A DNA stretch of 64,000 bases from Halichondria panicea (taxonomy: Eukaryota > Porifera > Demospongiae > Suberitida > Halichondriidae). The stretch is taken from positions 2,407,501 through 2,471,500 of the forward strand of contig NC_087387.1 of NCBI RefSeq assembly GCF_963675165.1, given 5' to 3'. Positions 55,330 to 64,000 of the stretch are shown piece by piece. Both the position numbers and the translations under genes were made by a program. A model generated the notes under the pieces. The model did not search any database. It saw only the letters and a list, made by a program, of their open reading frames with translations, and was not told where the DNA came from. How positions within the stretch are numbered: position 1 is the stretch's first letter; every line of letters starts with the position of its first letter.

Positions 55330-55859
55330 GGCTGATAATCTTGTGGAATATGAAGCTCTCCTACCTATAGACTGTTTTATAGAGCATTTGTACTACACTT
55401 AGTATGGCAGCAATAATTCATGGAATCACAGTGTGGGAGTCTCACCACATACATCCTTGGCATGCAAAGTGCACTTATAGAACAATTATACCAGTTAACA
55501 GCTGCATGTTATGACTGCACGTTATGACTGCACTTTTAGTGTAGATGCTCAAATTCTGAAGCTATACGATGCATTGCATGCAGTATATACTCCACGCAGT
55601 CCTTTAATTGAAACTCCTTATTGGCCCCTTATACATGCACCTTATAATTATGTACATGCATTCATTCGTCCACGCTTTGAATTTTAGCCACTATACACAT
55701 GTACTTATACATTATGCATTGCATGCCCTCTATTCTTTTATATTACGCCCTTAAAATTGGTAATGTAGTTTCAAGTATATACTTTTGATTGGTTCCTGCC
55801 AGCAGTGTAAATTTTTGCTGCGTAGGTATTTGAACATTTAGTATTCAAGTGCTCACGCA
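55330..55859. other. Upstream region of the vWA gene
   Basis: No exon recognised. It should hold the promoter of the minus-strand vWA gene, next to 55330. Short direct repeats (GTTATGACTGCAC twice near 55508-55533) are the only structure noted. Confidence 0.4.
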
Positions 55860-56326
55860 TATTACTCCTATCAAGAGTGCATAAGAAGAGAAGAGTGTCA
55901 AACTACTGATACCTCTACACAAAAACTGTGCACAAAGTAACGTGACATCCTGTCAATTGCACGTGAGCAACTTGCAATTGATGACGTTTGCGCATAATTA
56001 CGCAACACACAGAATTTGTAATAGTTAGTAAGTAAAGAGTGCAAGTGAAGAGGATCAATCCGACTATTGTCTCTATTTAGATTTTAGATTTTTGTGAAGA
56101 GATTGTTTCATATCAGTGTGCAATGAGCAGCTCTGAACGTTGAACGCGAACGACTAGCTAGAATCAGATGTCATTGTTCAATTACCACACCCCTAAAAAC
56201 ATCACGGTTAATTTACTAGGAGATTACTACAATATTTCATCACGTGCGAGTTATGTACAGTTTTTTTGTGTAAAGGTATCGGTGGTTCGACACTTTTCTC
56301 TTCTTATGCACTCTTGCTCCTATTCA
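55860..56326. mobile_element. Foldback element with ~50-bp arms
   Basis: Left TATTACTCCTATCAAGAGTG then CATAAGAAGAGAAGAGTGTC; right GACACTTTTCTCTTCTTATG then CACTCTTGCTCCTATT. About 465 bp, no coding capacity. It lies just before the decayed PLC-tail copy. Confidence 0.75.
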
Positions 56327-56359
56327 TTGCATGTCATATCATTGTCAGTGTTATTGGCA

Positions 56360-57070
56360 TGCTGCCTCAGGGCAACACGCCAATGACACTCCCCCTAAGA
56401 CACCTGACCTCGTGTATACATGTCACTATTATTTGTAGTGACTGATGTTGTATTAATTATTGTAGATTGAGTGTCCCCCATAATAAGTGCATGTTATTGT
56501 TATACTGCTGCAAACAGTCTACTTATGTATCTGCATGTGTGCAGGGTTGATGCATGCATGCCGCACAATGAGTGTATTGAAAGTATGCATGGTTAATGTT
56601 GTGTCATTAGTTTATGCAGGTGTTGGATCAGTATAATTAATAGTATGGCTAAGAGTACAATATGGGATTAATAGCACGAATAACAAGCAATGGCAAGGAT
56701 ACTAATTGCACGAGGCGTAGCCGAGTGCTATTAACCTTGCCAGTGCTTGTTATAATGAGTGCTATTAATCCCTTATTGCACGAGTAGCCATACTATTGAT
56801 TGTTAATCGTTTGTGATGCAGTTTTAAGGACATTTTTAGCTGCAGTTTCAGTAAAAAATTAGCCACGGCCGTTATTCGAATGTGCGGTCGTCAAGGCAGT
56901 AATTGCATGTCGTTAATGACGACGTGCAATTACTGATACGCAATTAATCACTGTATGAATCACAGTGAATAATAGGACAACATGCGATTATTATAATATA
57001 ATAATGCTTGCACAATGTTCATCGTGTCTGCTGACTCACAATTGCCAAAGAAATGTCCCGAAAGAGGTGG
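56360..57070 (+). pseudogene. Third, decayed copy of PLC tail exons 21 and 22
   Basis: 56360-56411 resembles exon 21 (CCAATGACACTCCCCCTAAG then ACACCTGACCTCG). 56617-56636 is the start of exon 22 with its acceptor (TGCAGGTGTTGGATCAGTAT), and 57004-57066 its remainder (CAATGTTCATCGTGTCTGC, ATTGCCAAAGAAATG, GAGGTGGGTGTTTTG), so the exon is split by about 370 bp of repeat. Frames are lost. A non-functional relic. Confidence 0.65.
56637..57003. mobile_element. AGTATGGCTACTCGTGC element, copy 2, inserted in the exon 22 relic
   Basis: Has internal inverse pairs (AATAGTATGGCT near 56639 and AGCCATACTATT near 56786; GCAATGGCAAGG near 56688 and CCTTGCCAGTGC near 56735) and blocks shared with 17160-17430 (GGCCGTTATTCGAA, GCAGTAATTGCATG). 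It separates the two halves of the decayed exon 22, which marks its boundaries approximately. Confidence 0.65.
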
Positions 57071-58010
57071 GTGTTTTGTTTTTGTTTCTCTCTGGAGTGT
57101 GTATTGTATAATAGATGTGTGCGTGGTAGTGTACGTTAACATGTTGTGTATGGTCGCTATATTATATTACGTGCACGTGGGTTCTACAATGTCAATTTTT
57201 GGTAAAGATCATTACATTAAGTTTTGCATACCGACGTTTTATGGCAAAAAAATGCTGAAGGTAAATATTATGGATCAGTTCAAGTCAAGATAACACTGAG
57301 AATCATGATTTCAGTTATGTGCTGTGTTTATGTCTAGTCACATTTTTTGGGAATAATCAGGAGAATAATAGGCACATTTTAAAGAATTTAAAGAATAGAA
57401 TATGGATGAAAAAAAGCATAATTATTTATCAGAGCCTATACGTATTGTTCAATACGTATTATTGTTACAGTACTTTCATTGTGCAGTTTATTGAAGCAGT
57501 TCAGTATAAAAGGCAAATATGTGAAGTACAAAGATGCACGTGGAGACTTAACTGACTAAAAAAATACTCATATATAGGGTGCCGTATAATTATGATTATA
57601 GCGATACATTGTGATTTATATCTGGTCAAGTGTCTTGTGTGTGTTGGTGGGAGTATAGACGTTGATTGTAGGCTTTATTATCAGTTTGCTTATTCTTATT
57701 AGTCATGTTCATGCAACTGATGAGTGTCTTAATGGTGCATCTATATATGTATGATACTAAAATATGTGCATCTCATTTATGCATTATGCATGAAGCCAAC
57801 TACTGTTGCCTATGTCATGCATGCATGCATGATGATGTAATTATATGTACACAGGTTTGCATGCATGGCCACTGCCAGAGACAAAGTATTGATAGTTTGA
57901 TATTGAATAATCAACTCATGCATGCCAAAAAGCATGCATAATTTGAAATTCGAAGTTAGATCTTTAAAGTATAGTCCAGTTATTATGTAATATAGTTTGT
58001 GCCCTCTGGC
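57071..58010. other. Repeat-containing spacer
   Basis: No gene recognised. An AATAATAGG-rich stretch at about 57345-57440 (GGGAATAATCAGGAGAATAA, AGCATAATTATTTATCAGAG) is related to 1165-1265. Several ATGCATGCATGC runs occur around 57815-57905. Confidence 0.5.
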
Positions 58011-60916
58011 TTAGTTGCTCATCCTCTCCTTGAGTATCTCTCTAACAGCAGCGAGAATCTCCTCTTCAAGCTCACCTATTTATGTAGCAAAATTATTTTA
58101 TAATTATAGCTATAGCTGTCACTGTTACTCTATTTGTGTGAACTGCCGATTACAAAGTCACTTAATTACAAAATCACGGCCTATATGCATAAGCTGCAAT
58201 ACCACAGAGTTGAATAATGGTGATCGAGTTCACTGACAAGATTACATATAGAGCTACACATTTTTACTTACTCTTTGTGTCCATTTTTTTCTGGCTGACT
58301 ATTGAATCACCGTAGTGATTGTAGTTTTTGGAACCAACGTACCATGGATTATTGATGCCTATAATGAATGGTACACATGCATGTTAATTCAATCACTATA
58401 TAAAGAAAACCTTCTTGAAAGGATAATCACAATGCATAATTATAAGTGTATATAATAATATATAACATTCAAGCTCACCAGCTGGTCCTCCAGGGCAGTC
58501 AGGGGGGGCCCGACACTGTTGAGATGTTTTGTTAGTGCAGTATCGTCGACATGTGGAGAAATTGTCTCCCCTTTTAGGGTCTCGAGCAAGTATGCAATAG
58601 CAGAATGAATTGACATCGCTATAGTGTTTTGAAGACTCTTCTCCAATATTTTCTCACCTATATATACAAGCATGCAGGCATAGTTATATTGGAAAAACAA
58701 CTGTGACTTCAACAATACGCTTACCATCATTTTTGCAAATTGTGTTGAGATCAATCATTTTCTGTATGAGTTTACGAGACAATTCTAAGGGATTGCTGTT
58801 AATGACGACATTACTTCTGTTTCCAGCTATCGTTTCCAAATCCTTCATAAATTGATTTTTTCCCTGAATGTTGCTTCCATAACCATCACGTCCAGCAGCT
58901 ATGATGTTGATGCTGGGATTGTTACTGATTTCCCTGAGTTTTTTAATCTGTTCCTCTAGTTTGGGATTATTTGCTTTTTGGATGTAAGTATCATCGTTAA
59001 CATCGATTATCATCGTTATCATCGTTAACTCCATCTGTAATCACAATAACCACTCGTCGACGATTTTTTTCTCCCCATTCCCCATTGCATCTTTTATTTT
59101 ATCATTGAGAAATTTAAATGCTGTTGCAGGATACGTCAGCAAACTTTTTATGTAGTTTACGTAAGGACTCACTGGGGTGGCCCTATCAACAATCCTAAAA
59201 CCATCAATTAAGTTGTTGAACTTTCCGACTGCTTCGGTACAACCCATACCAACGTTCAAAATGTCAATAGCTTCTCGGGGTTCATCTCTTAAATCCATAA
59301 ATCTTCCGTCGTCTCCCCTAATAGTGGGGTACATCACTACACCTAGGCGAGTTCCTGTAGTAAGACTCATCATCAACTGGGTGTTGTATTGGGTTCGACA
59401 AAAATTTGGAGTAATGTAACTAGCAGTGGCATCGATCAAAAGATAGACGTCTTGAGCAGTGGTACAACTCTCCGTGCAACAATCGTCTCCACTGAATCTA
59501 CTTTTACACGTGCACACTCCTTTGGTACAGTTCTCTCAATATTGTTCAAACAGGGTTCTGTGAAAATAATGCATCACTAATTAAAACGAATCAGAGATAT
59601 ACCACCTACCAAGGCATGTTCCAGAAGTCTCGTACAAGTTATTCTCACATTCACAACAATCAGGTTGTAAATAATTCTCTTCACAGGTGCACACGCCACC
59701 AATACAGCGTTCAACATTATCACAAGGTACTATACAGGAGATAAAAGTCACTCAGTAAAGCAAGCAAAGAATAGGTGTATAATTATAAGTTAATGGCTTA
59801 CATTTGCATGTTTTGTCACTTGGGTCTTTGTAATATCCGGGAGCACACTCGCAGCAGTCCTGAGGTAAATAGCCATCTTTACAGGTGCACGCTCCATCAA
59901 CACACGGAGCTTTCAGATTATGCGGACACTCTGGCACTGCAGTGAGAGATTATATGGCCATAATAAAGTTTCGTCCTACAAGTCATGCCTTCTGTTATTG
60001 CCTCTTGTACCATGATGTGCTCTGACACTATAATTATAAGGAATATCCATTGAAACTCTCAGGGTACTCTAGGTTACATGGCTGTGGTCAGCCTAAAGCC
60101 TTCCCTCCACCCTTTAAGGACCATCTCTTTTAAAGAACACTATACTGTGACAAAAATTGTGGAAAGCATAAAAATGTGCGGGTGTTGAAGTTGTAAATGT
60201 GGTTTGTCAAGTGCAAGCACACACACACAAAACGTTGTAAAATGGGTTGGATATAACAGCTTCTAATTGCATCTAATCAGTAGGTGTTCATAGTACAAGC
60301 TACCTGTACCGTGTATTGGATTTGTACTACCCTCGTGCAGTTGTATGCATTCCCTTGGGCTACGCCCTCGGTATAGTACAAATCCCATACATCCTCAATT
60401 GATATCCATGGTACAACTATTACTTGTAAGTTCGTTCCCTGCTCTTAAATCTTTCATTTGCACTTTCCGTCTTCTTTATCCTTGTAATAGCCAGGGGCAC
60501 AATCACAGCAGTTGTGAGATAAGTATCCAGGTTTACACTTACACTCTCCATCGACACACTTCATCACATTGAGTTTACAATCAGGTTCTACAATTCAAGG
60601 TCATACATAAATATATGCAGGTAAAGGCAAGTATCACTCGTTGCAATAACACGTTCCAACTATAGCAACACTGTTCTTGCATGCAGCAAGGTGCTTTAAG
60701 AATAAGAGGTAAATTAATTGTTAAAAGTGGTCGCCGGTCAGGCAGGTAGCTAATGCTTACCAAGCGTCTCTATAAGTCAACAATGAAGATTGCTAGAAAA
60801 CCATGCATAGCACCAGCATGCACTGTATAGCATGTATATATAATAATATACCTTTATATTGTACTAGGAGACTCTATATATCGTTGATGCACATGCAGTC
60901 TAGTACGAACCGATAT

Positions 60917-61443
60917 ATGCATGAATGTATCGTAGAAACTGGATTATTAGCGCATGCGCTTTTGGGGTAAATAGCAGAGCTCTATACGATTATATTCGAG
61001 AATGCGCCTATAATGCAGTCATTTCGAGCCCCACCCAGCAACCGGATGTCTCTGTGATGAGAGCTGACTCACAAGCTAGCAAGGAAGTGAGCAAGCAGGC
61101 AACCCTAACTGGCTGTTACAGTTCATTTTACAGTTCATTTACATCATTTAAATTCATAACTTGGAATAAAGGATCTCATCCATGTCTCACATTCTCTCAA
61201 CATGATCAGACAAGGTAGCAACATGCCCAGAGAGTCCTTCCAGGTGGATATCACCAGCTATATAGCTATCATGCACTGTACAAGCTAGCTGCTAAAATTA
61301 CCTTCGCGAAAAGCGCTTCAATTCGAGTATAAAAAGCTTGCAGTTGAGCATGTGCTTAAAATAAAGATACGCTTATTATTAGCGCTTACTCAACTATATT
61401 ATAGTCGAGTAAGCGCTAATAATCCAGTTTCTACGGTATTCAT
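60917..61443. mobile_element. Inverted-repeat element, GTAGAAACTGGATTATTAGC ends
   Basis: GTAGAAACTGGATTATTAGC at about 60931 and its inverse GCTAATAATCCAGTTTCTAC at about 61416 bound roughly 525 bp, with the outer flanks ATGAATGTATC and GGTATTCAT continuing the similarity. A second internal palindrome (GCGCTTACTC / GAGTAAGCGC) lies at the right end. It sits in an intron of the broken paralogue. Confidence 0.75.
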
Positions 61444-61715
61444 GTACTCCTGGGTATACCTATAGCAACATATAATTATTATCTTTTTAGGCAATGCCAT
61501 ATACACTTACGACCACAAAGTCCCTGATTGTAAAAGAAGCCATCATCGCATTGACAGCAGTCTCTGGGCTTAAATCCAACAGTACATTGAGTGCATCCAT
61601 TTATTGTTGGCTGTGCATGGGCAGTTTGCTCGACAGAAAGCTGCATGTAATAATTAAATGTTTTACTGTAAAGTTGGCATTCCCAAGCATGTTCAACTTG
61701 GATGCTGTTTTATGA

Positions 61716-62003
61716 GTGGCGTAGGTAGAGGGAGGCTAACGGGGCTAGAGCCCCCCCTCCTCCCCCATTTGTGCTCAATCAACTCCAACTTAGCTTGATC
61801 TGTCCATCTATTTTGCAGTACTGCATGTATAGTTACTATATAGAATGATGTCATGTAATTGATATGTGGGCAGGGCCATCTGATGGTATGCTTACTGCTG
61901 AGGAAAAGTGAAGACTATAGATAAAATTCAATGAAAGTCAGCGCCTATACTTAACTGATTTGAGCCCTGCCCTTCCCAAAATCCTGGCTATACGCCACTG
62001 GTT
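61716..62003. mobile_element. Short MITE-like repeat, GAGTGGCGTA ends
   Basis: TTTTATGAGTGGCGTAGGTAG at the left and CTATACGCCACTGGTTTTAT at the right are weakly inverse over about 15 bases. The interior includes a run of C and T. Low-confidence element in an intron of the broken paralogue. Confidence 0.45.
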
Positions 62004-62420
62004 TTATTAGAACTATAATATTATACTGATTAATTAAAGCACCACGCGGTGGAGGCGACAAAGCTTTGCTAGAACTTTTACGCATGAAGCTAATACCATT
62101 TGCACGCAGAGAATGTCGCAAAAGAACGGGAAATGTCGACCACGATTGTTAAAGTTCATAATTAATGCTCTGATCTCAGTGCAGAGCAGAATCTATATAG
62201 TTTTCAAGTTTTGCTACACACTATTCTGAAAAGGCTGCATGCATGGGTATTCCACTGAAGTAAGCGAACTGAGAACGAAGCATCATTGCAAACCCACAAA
62301 TTGGGGACTATACAAGCCTGTAAAAGTTCTGACTTGCATTTTATTGACCCGCAGGCTACACAGACAAACAGACAGATAGATGCAAACATGCACACACACA
62401 CAAACACACTATTCCGTACA

Positions 62421-62450
62421 CGCACGCACGCACACACACACACACACACA
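62421..62450. repeat. CA microsatellite
   Basis: CACGCACGCACGCACA followed by pure CA repeats, in an intron of the broken paralogue. Likely length-variable. Confidence 0.85.
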
Positions 62451-63159
62451 AATAATAGCACATGCATATAAAACAAATTTTTCACTTACTTGTTTCAACA
62501 CATTATACTTGTCTGCACCAACTGCAACTTTGAATGGCCTCGTTTTCAATATCATAACACACTCCTGAGAAAGTTAAAATCACAGAAGTGCACTAAAGAT
62601 TTATTTCCATTAATTTGCAGCAAATAAATCGTATAGATCACCTATCGCTCCACTAGCTGAGTAGAAATTAACCACTTGTTGAGAACTGGTCACTGATTTT
62701 AAGTGTGTACGCTTCAACAGGAGTCGGAGAAAACTCACAGAAGGAGAAGGAAGGGTGCAACAAATTCCATCACTAACGAAACAGTACTTATTCTTTCCTA
62801 TAATTATTGTGAGCATATAAATAATGTACTGTACATTGGACATAATTATAGCAAGCATAACAGATTAGCTACATCTGATTACATAATTGCACCTAGGCTG
62901 GCTTACCTTGAGAATCGAATCCACTCTCACAAATATGGACGTATGTCGTGAGGCCCTTATGGCTGTATGTGGCAGACTGGCAGATTTCCCTGCCAGATTT
63001 TTGTTGCACACTAGCCGCCATGGAGGATGCCTGGAGTCTCATTTCCGACCTTATGAAAATAGCCCATGTTGTCAAAGTGGCCTCTCAGCCTCTGCTTGGC
63101 CGTGTGGACGTGGAGAGAGCAAAGACAGTGCACAGGAAGTACAGAGTAAATATCTTCAT

Positions 63160-64000
63160 GGCTGTCTCTGTTTCAAAACGTATCAGGCTGATACGTTTTG
63201 AAACAAGCTTGCCCGAGACGTTTTTTATATGCAAAATTAGTGGTTATGTGCATGTGCAGCAACTAAATTGACGGACTTTTCCCATTTTACAATCATACAA
63301 TGAGCACAAAATCAGGTACATGTATACCCAAACAAGTCACTCTTTGTACTTTAATAGAAAAGTGAGCCAATTGATACATGCAATGTACATGCTGCCTGTA
63401 TGCCAGTATGATATAGACATTAATTTTTACTCTATCCCCTCCCTCAGATTGTGGAGAGGTTGAGGTTGGTTTCAAGTACGGGCCTGAGTCGAGTTCACCC
63501 TGGAGAGCGTCGCTAGGTACCGAAATAGACGTACAATCTACATGACTGTACATATAATTAACCCGCTGGAGAGATAGTTAAGCAGTCCAAAAACTAGGAC
63601 TGTCTACTAGTCACACTGGCTAACCTAACAGGTAACCACTAGTATGTCTGACGTACCGATTTGTGCCTTGGTTGACCGAAATAAGTGACGAAACGAAACC
63701 ATGCATATGTACTGCACAGACAGTATGTACTAAAACTAAGCTGGCCTCTTAAATTAAGCTGTTGATTGTAGATTTCAGTGCTTTTTTGTGTATGGTATGG
63801 TAACCCATCACTCACTCCCCCCTCAAACCCCATTTTATACCATGTCCCCGATTTTCATTAGCTGTACGAACTTAAGGCACCTCCCATCCTCTCCAAATGA
63901 AGGTGAGGGTGTGTGTGAAGAGGCCCTGGGAGTCATTGGGACAAGTCTCTCAGAGTTATCTGTCAGAAGTTTTCATGCATGCTCTTCCTCATAACACAGG
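63160..64000. other. Right edge of the window, no certain gene
   Basis: The sequence starts with a perfect palindrome (63170-63204). 63448-63512 is bracketed by an acceptor (CCCTCAG) and a possible donor (CTAG/GTACCG) and is open in one frame (CGEVEVGFKYGPES), so it could be an exon of a gene continuing to the right. The last 100 bases are also open on the plus strand. Neither resembles a family I know. Confidence 0.35.
63170..63204. repeat. Perfect 17-bp-arm palindrome before the broken paralogue
   Basis: GTTTCAAAACGTATCAG, one G, then CTGATACGTTTTGAAAC. It begins 10 bases upstream of the ATG (63159, minus strand), so it falls in the promoter or leader of that gene. Confidence 0.9.

Larger units (their letters stand above)
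58011..63159 (-). pseudogene. Broken tandem paralogue of the Cys-rich/vWA gene
   Basis: Minus-strand blocks matching the intact gene: 63159-62907 (signal peptide MKIFTLYFLCTVFALS), 62797-62642, 62564-62490, 61640-61511, 60587-60456, 59936-59802, 59729-59610, 59557-58725 (vWA), then 58641-58484 approximately, 58358-58272 and 58075-58011. Several splice sites and the 75- and 87-base exons are conserved. Breaks: an in-frame TGA at 63085-63087 just after the signal peptide; TAA in the 75-base exon; a frameshift in 61511-61640; a lost donor (GT to GA) after 60456; frameshifts near 59540, near 59066 in a run of A, and near 59010 in an AACGATGAT repeat; another in the exon after the vWA domain. The counterpart of exon 4 was not found, and one further repeat exon is unmatched. 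Confidence 0.8.

Noticed and set aside
62204..62485. Minus-strand frame rich in Val/Cys/Phe
   Set aside because: It is a translation of the CA microsatellite and its flanks.
63448..63512. Possible single exon between an AG and a GT site
   Set aside because: One short open segment with no partner exon or family similarity; mentioned only in the edge region entry.

Overview
This is nuclear DNA of an animal: genes are split by many short GT-AG introns, and the protein families (PLC-delta, GRWD1, ZNF593, von Willebrand A-type secreted proteins, tyrosine-kinase-like kinases) are metazoan. High gene density, divergent gene pairs, very many small hairpin transposons and a divergent PLC-delta suggest an early-branching invertebrate, most likely a sponge. 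That assignment is inference; no species can be named from the sequence alone.

Layout, left to right. 1-2201 is gene-poor and carries hairpin repeats. 2202-11379 (+) is an SCPx-type thiolase with a mitochondrial-looking N-terminus; its last intron holds a Ty3/gypsy LTR retrotransposon (6164-10580, minus strand) with two LTRs that read identically and a 5-bp target duplication, but with a broken pol. 11549-16734 (+) is a kinase - coiled coil - pseudokinase protein. 16818-24705 (-) is GRWD1, with a 4.6-kb intron packed with hairpin elements. 24779-26078 (+) is ZNF593/Bud20, divergent from GRWD1 with only 73 bp between the start codons; both families serve 60S ribosome assembly. 26248-29640 (-) is a Ras-association-domain protein, divergent from 29957-44903 (+), a 23-exon PLC-delta-like phospholipase with coding repeats at its N-terminus and in its X-Y linker and an unfamiliar C-terminal tail. 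A tRNA-Leu(AAG) gene lies in one PLC intron. 44904-50989 is a nest of inverted repeats plus a partial duplicate of the PLC tail exons. 50990-55329 (-) is a secreted protein of Cys-rich repeats plus a vWA domain, all in phase-1 exons. 55330-58010 holds repeats and a third, decayed copy of the PLC tail. 58011-63159 (-) is a broken paralogue of the vWA gene. The rest (63160-64000) shows a perfect palindrome and no certain gene.

Exon joins were chosen so that GT-AG sites, reading phase and family similarity agree; each complete gene model closes with a whole number of codons. No transcript or database evidence was available.
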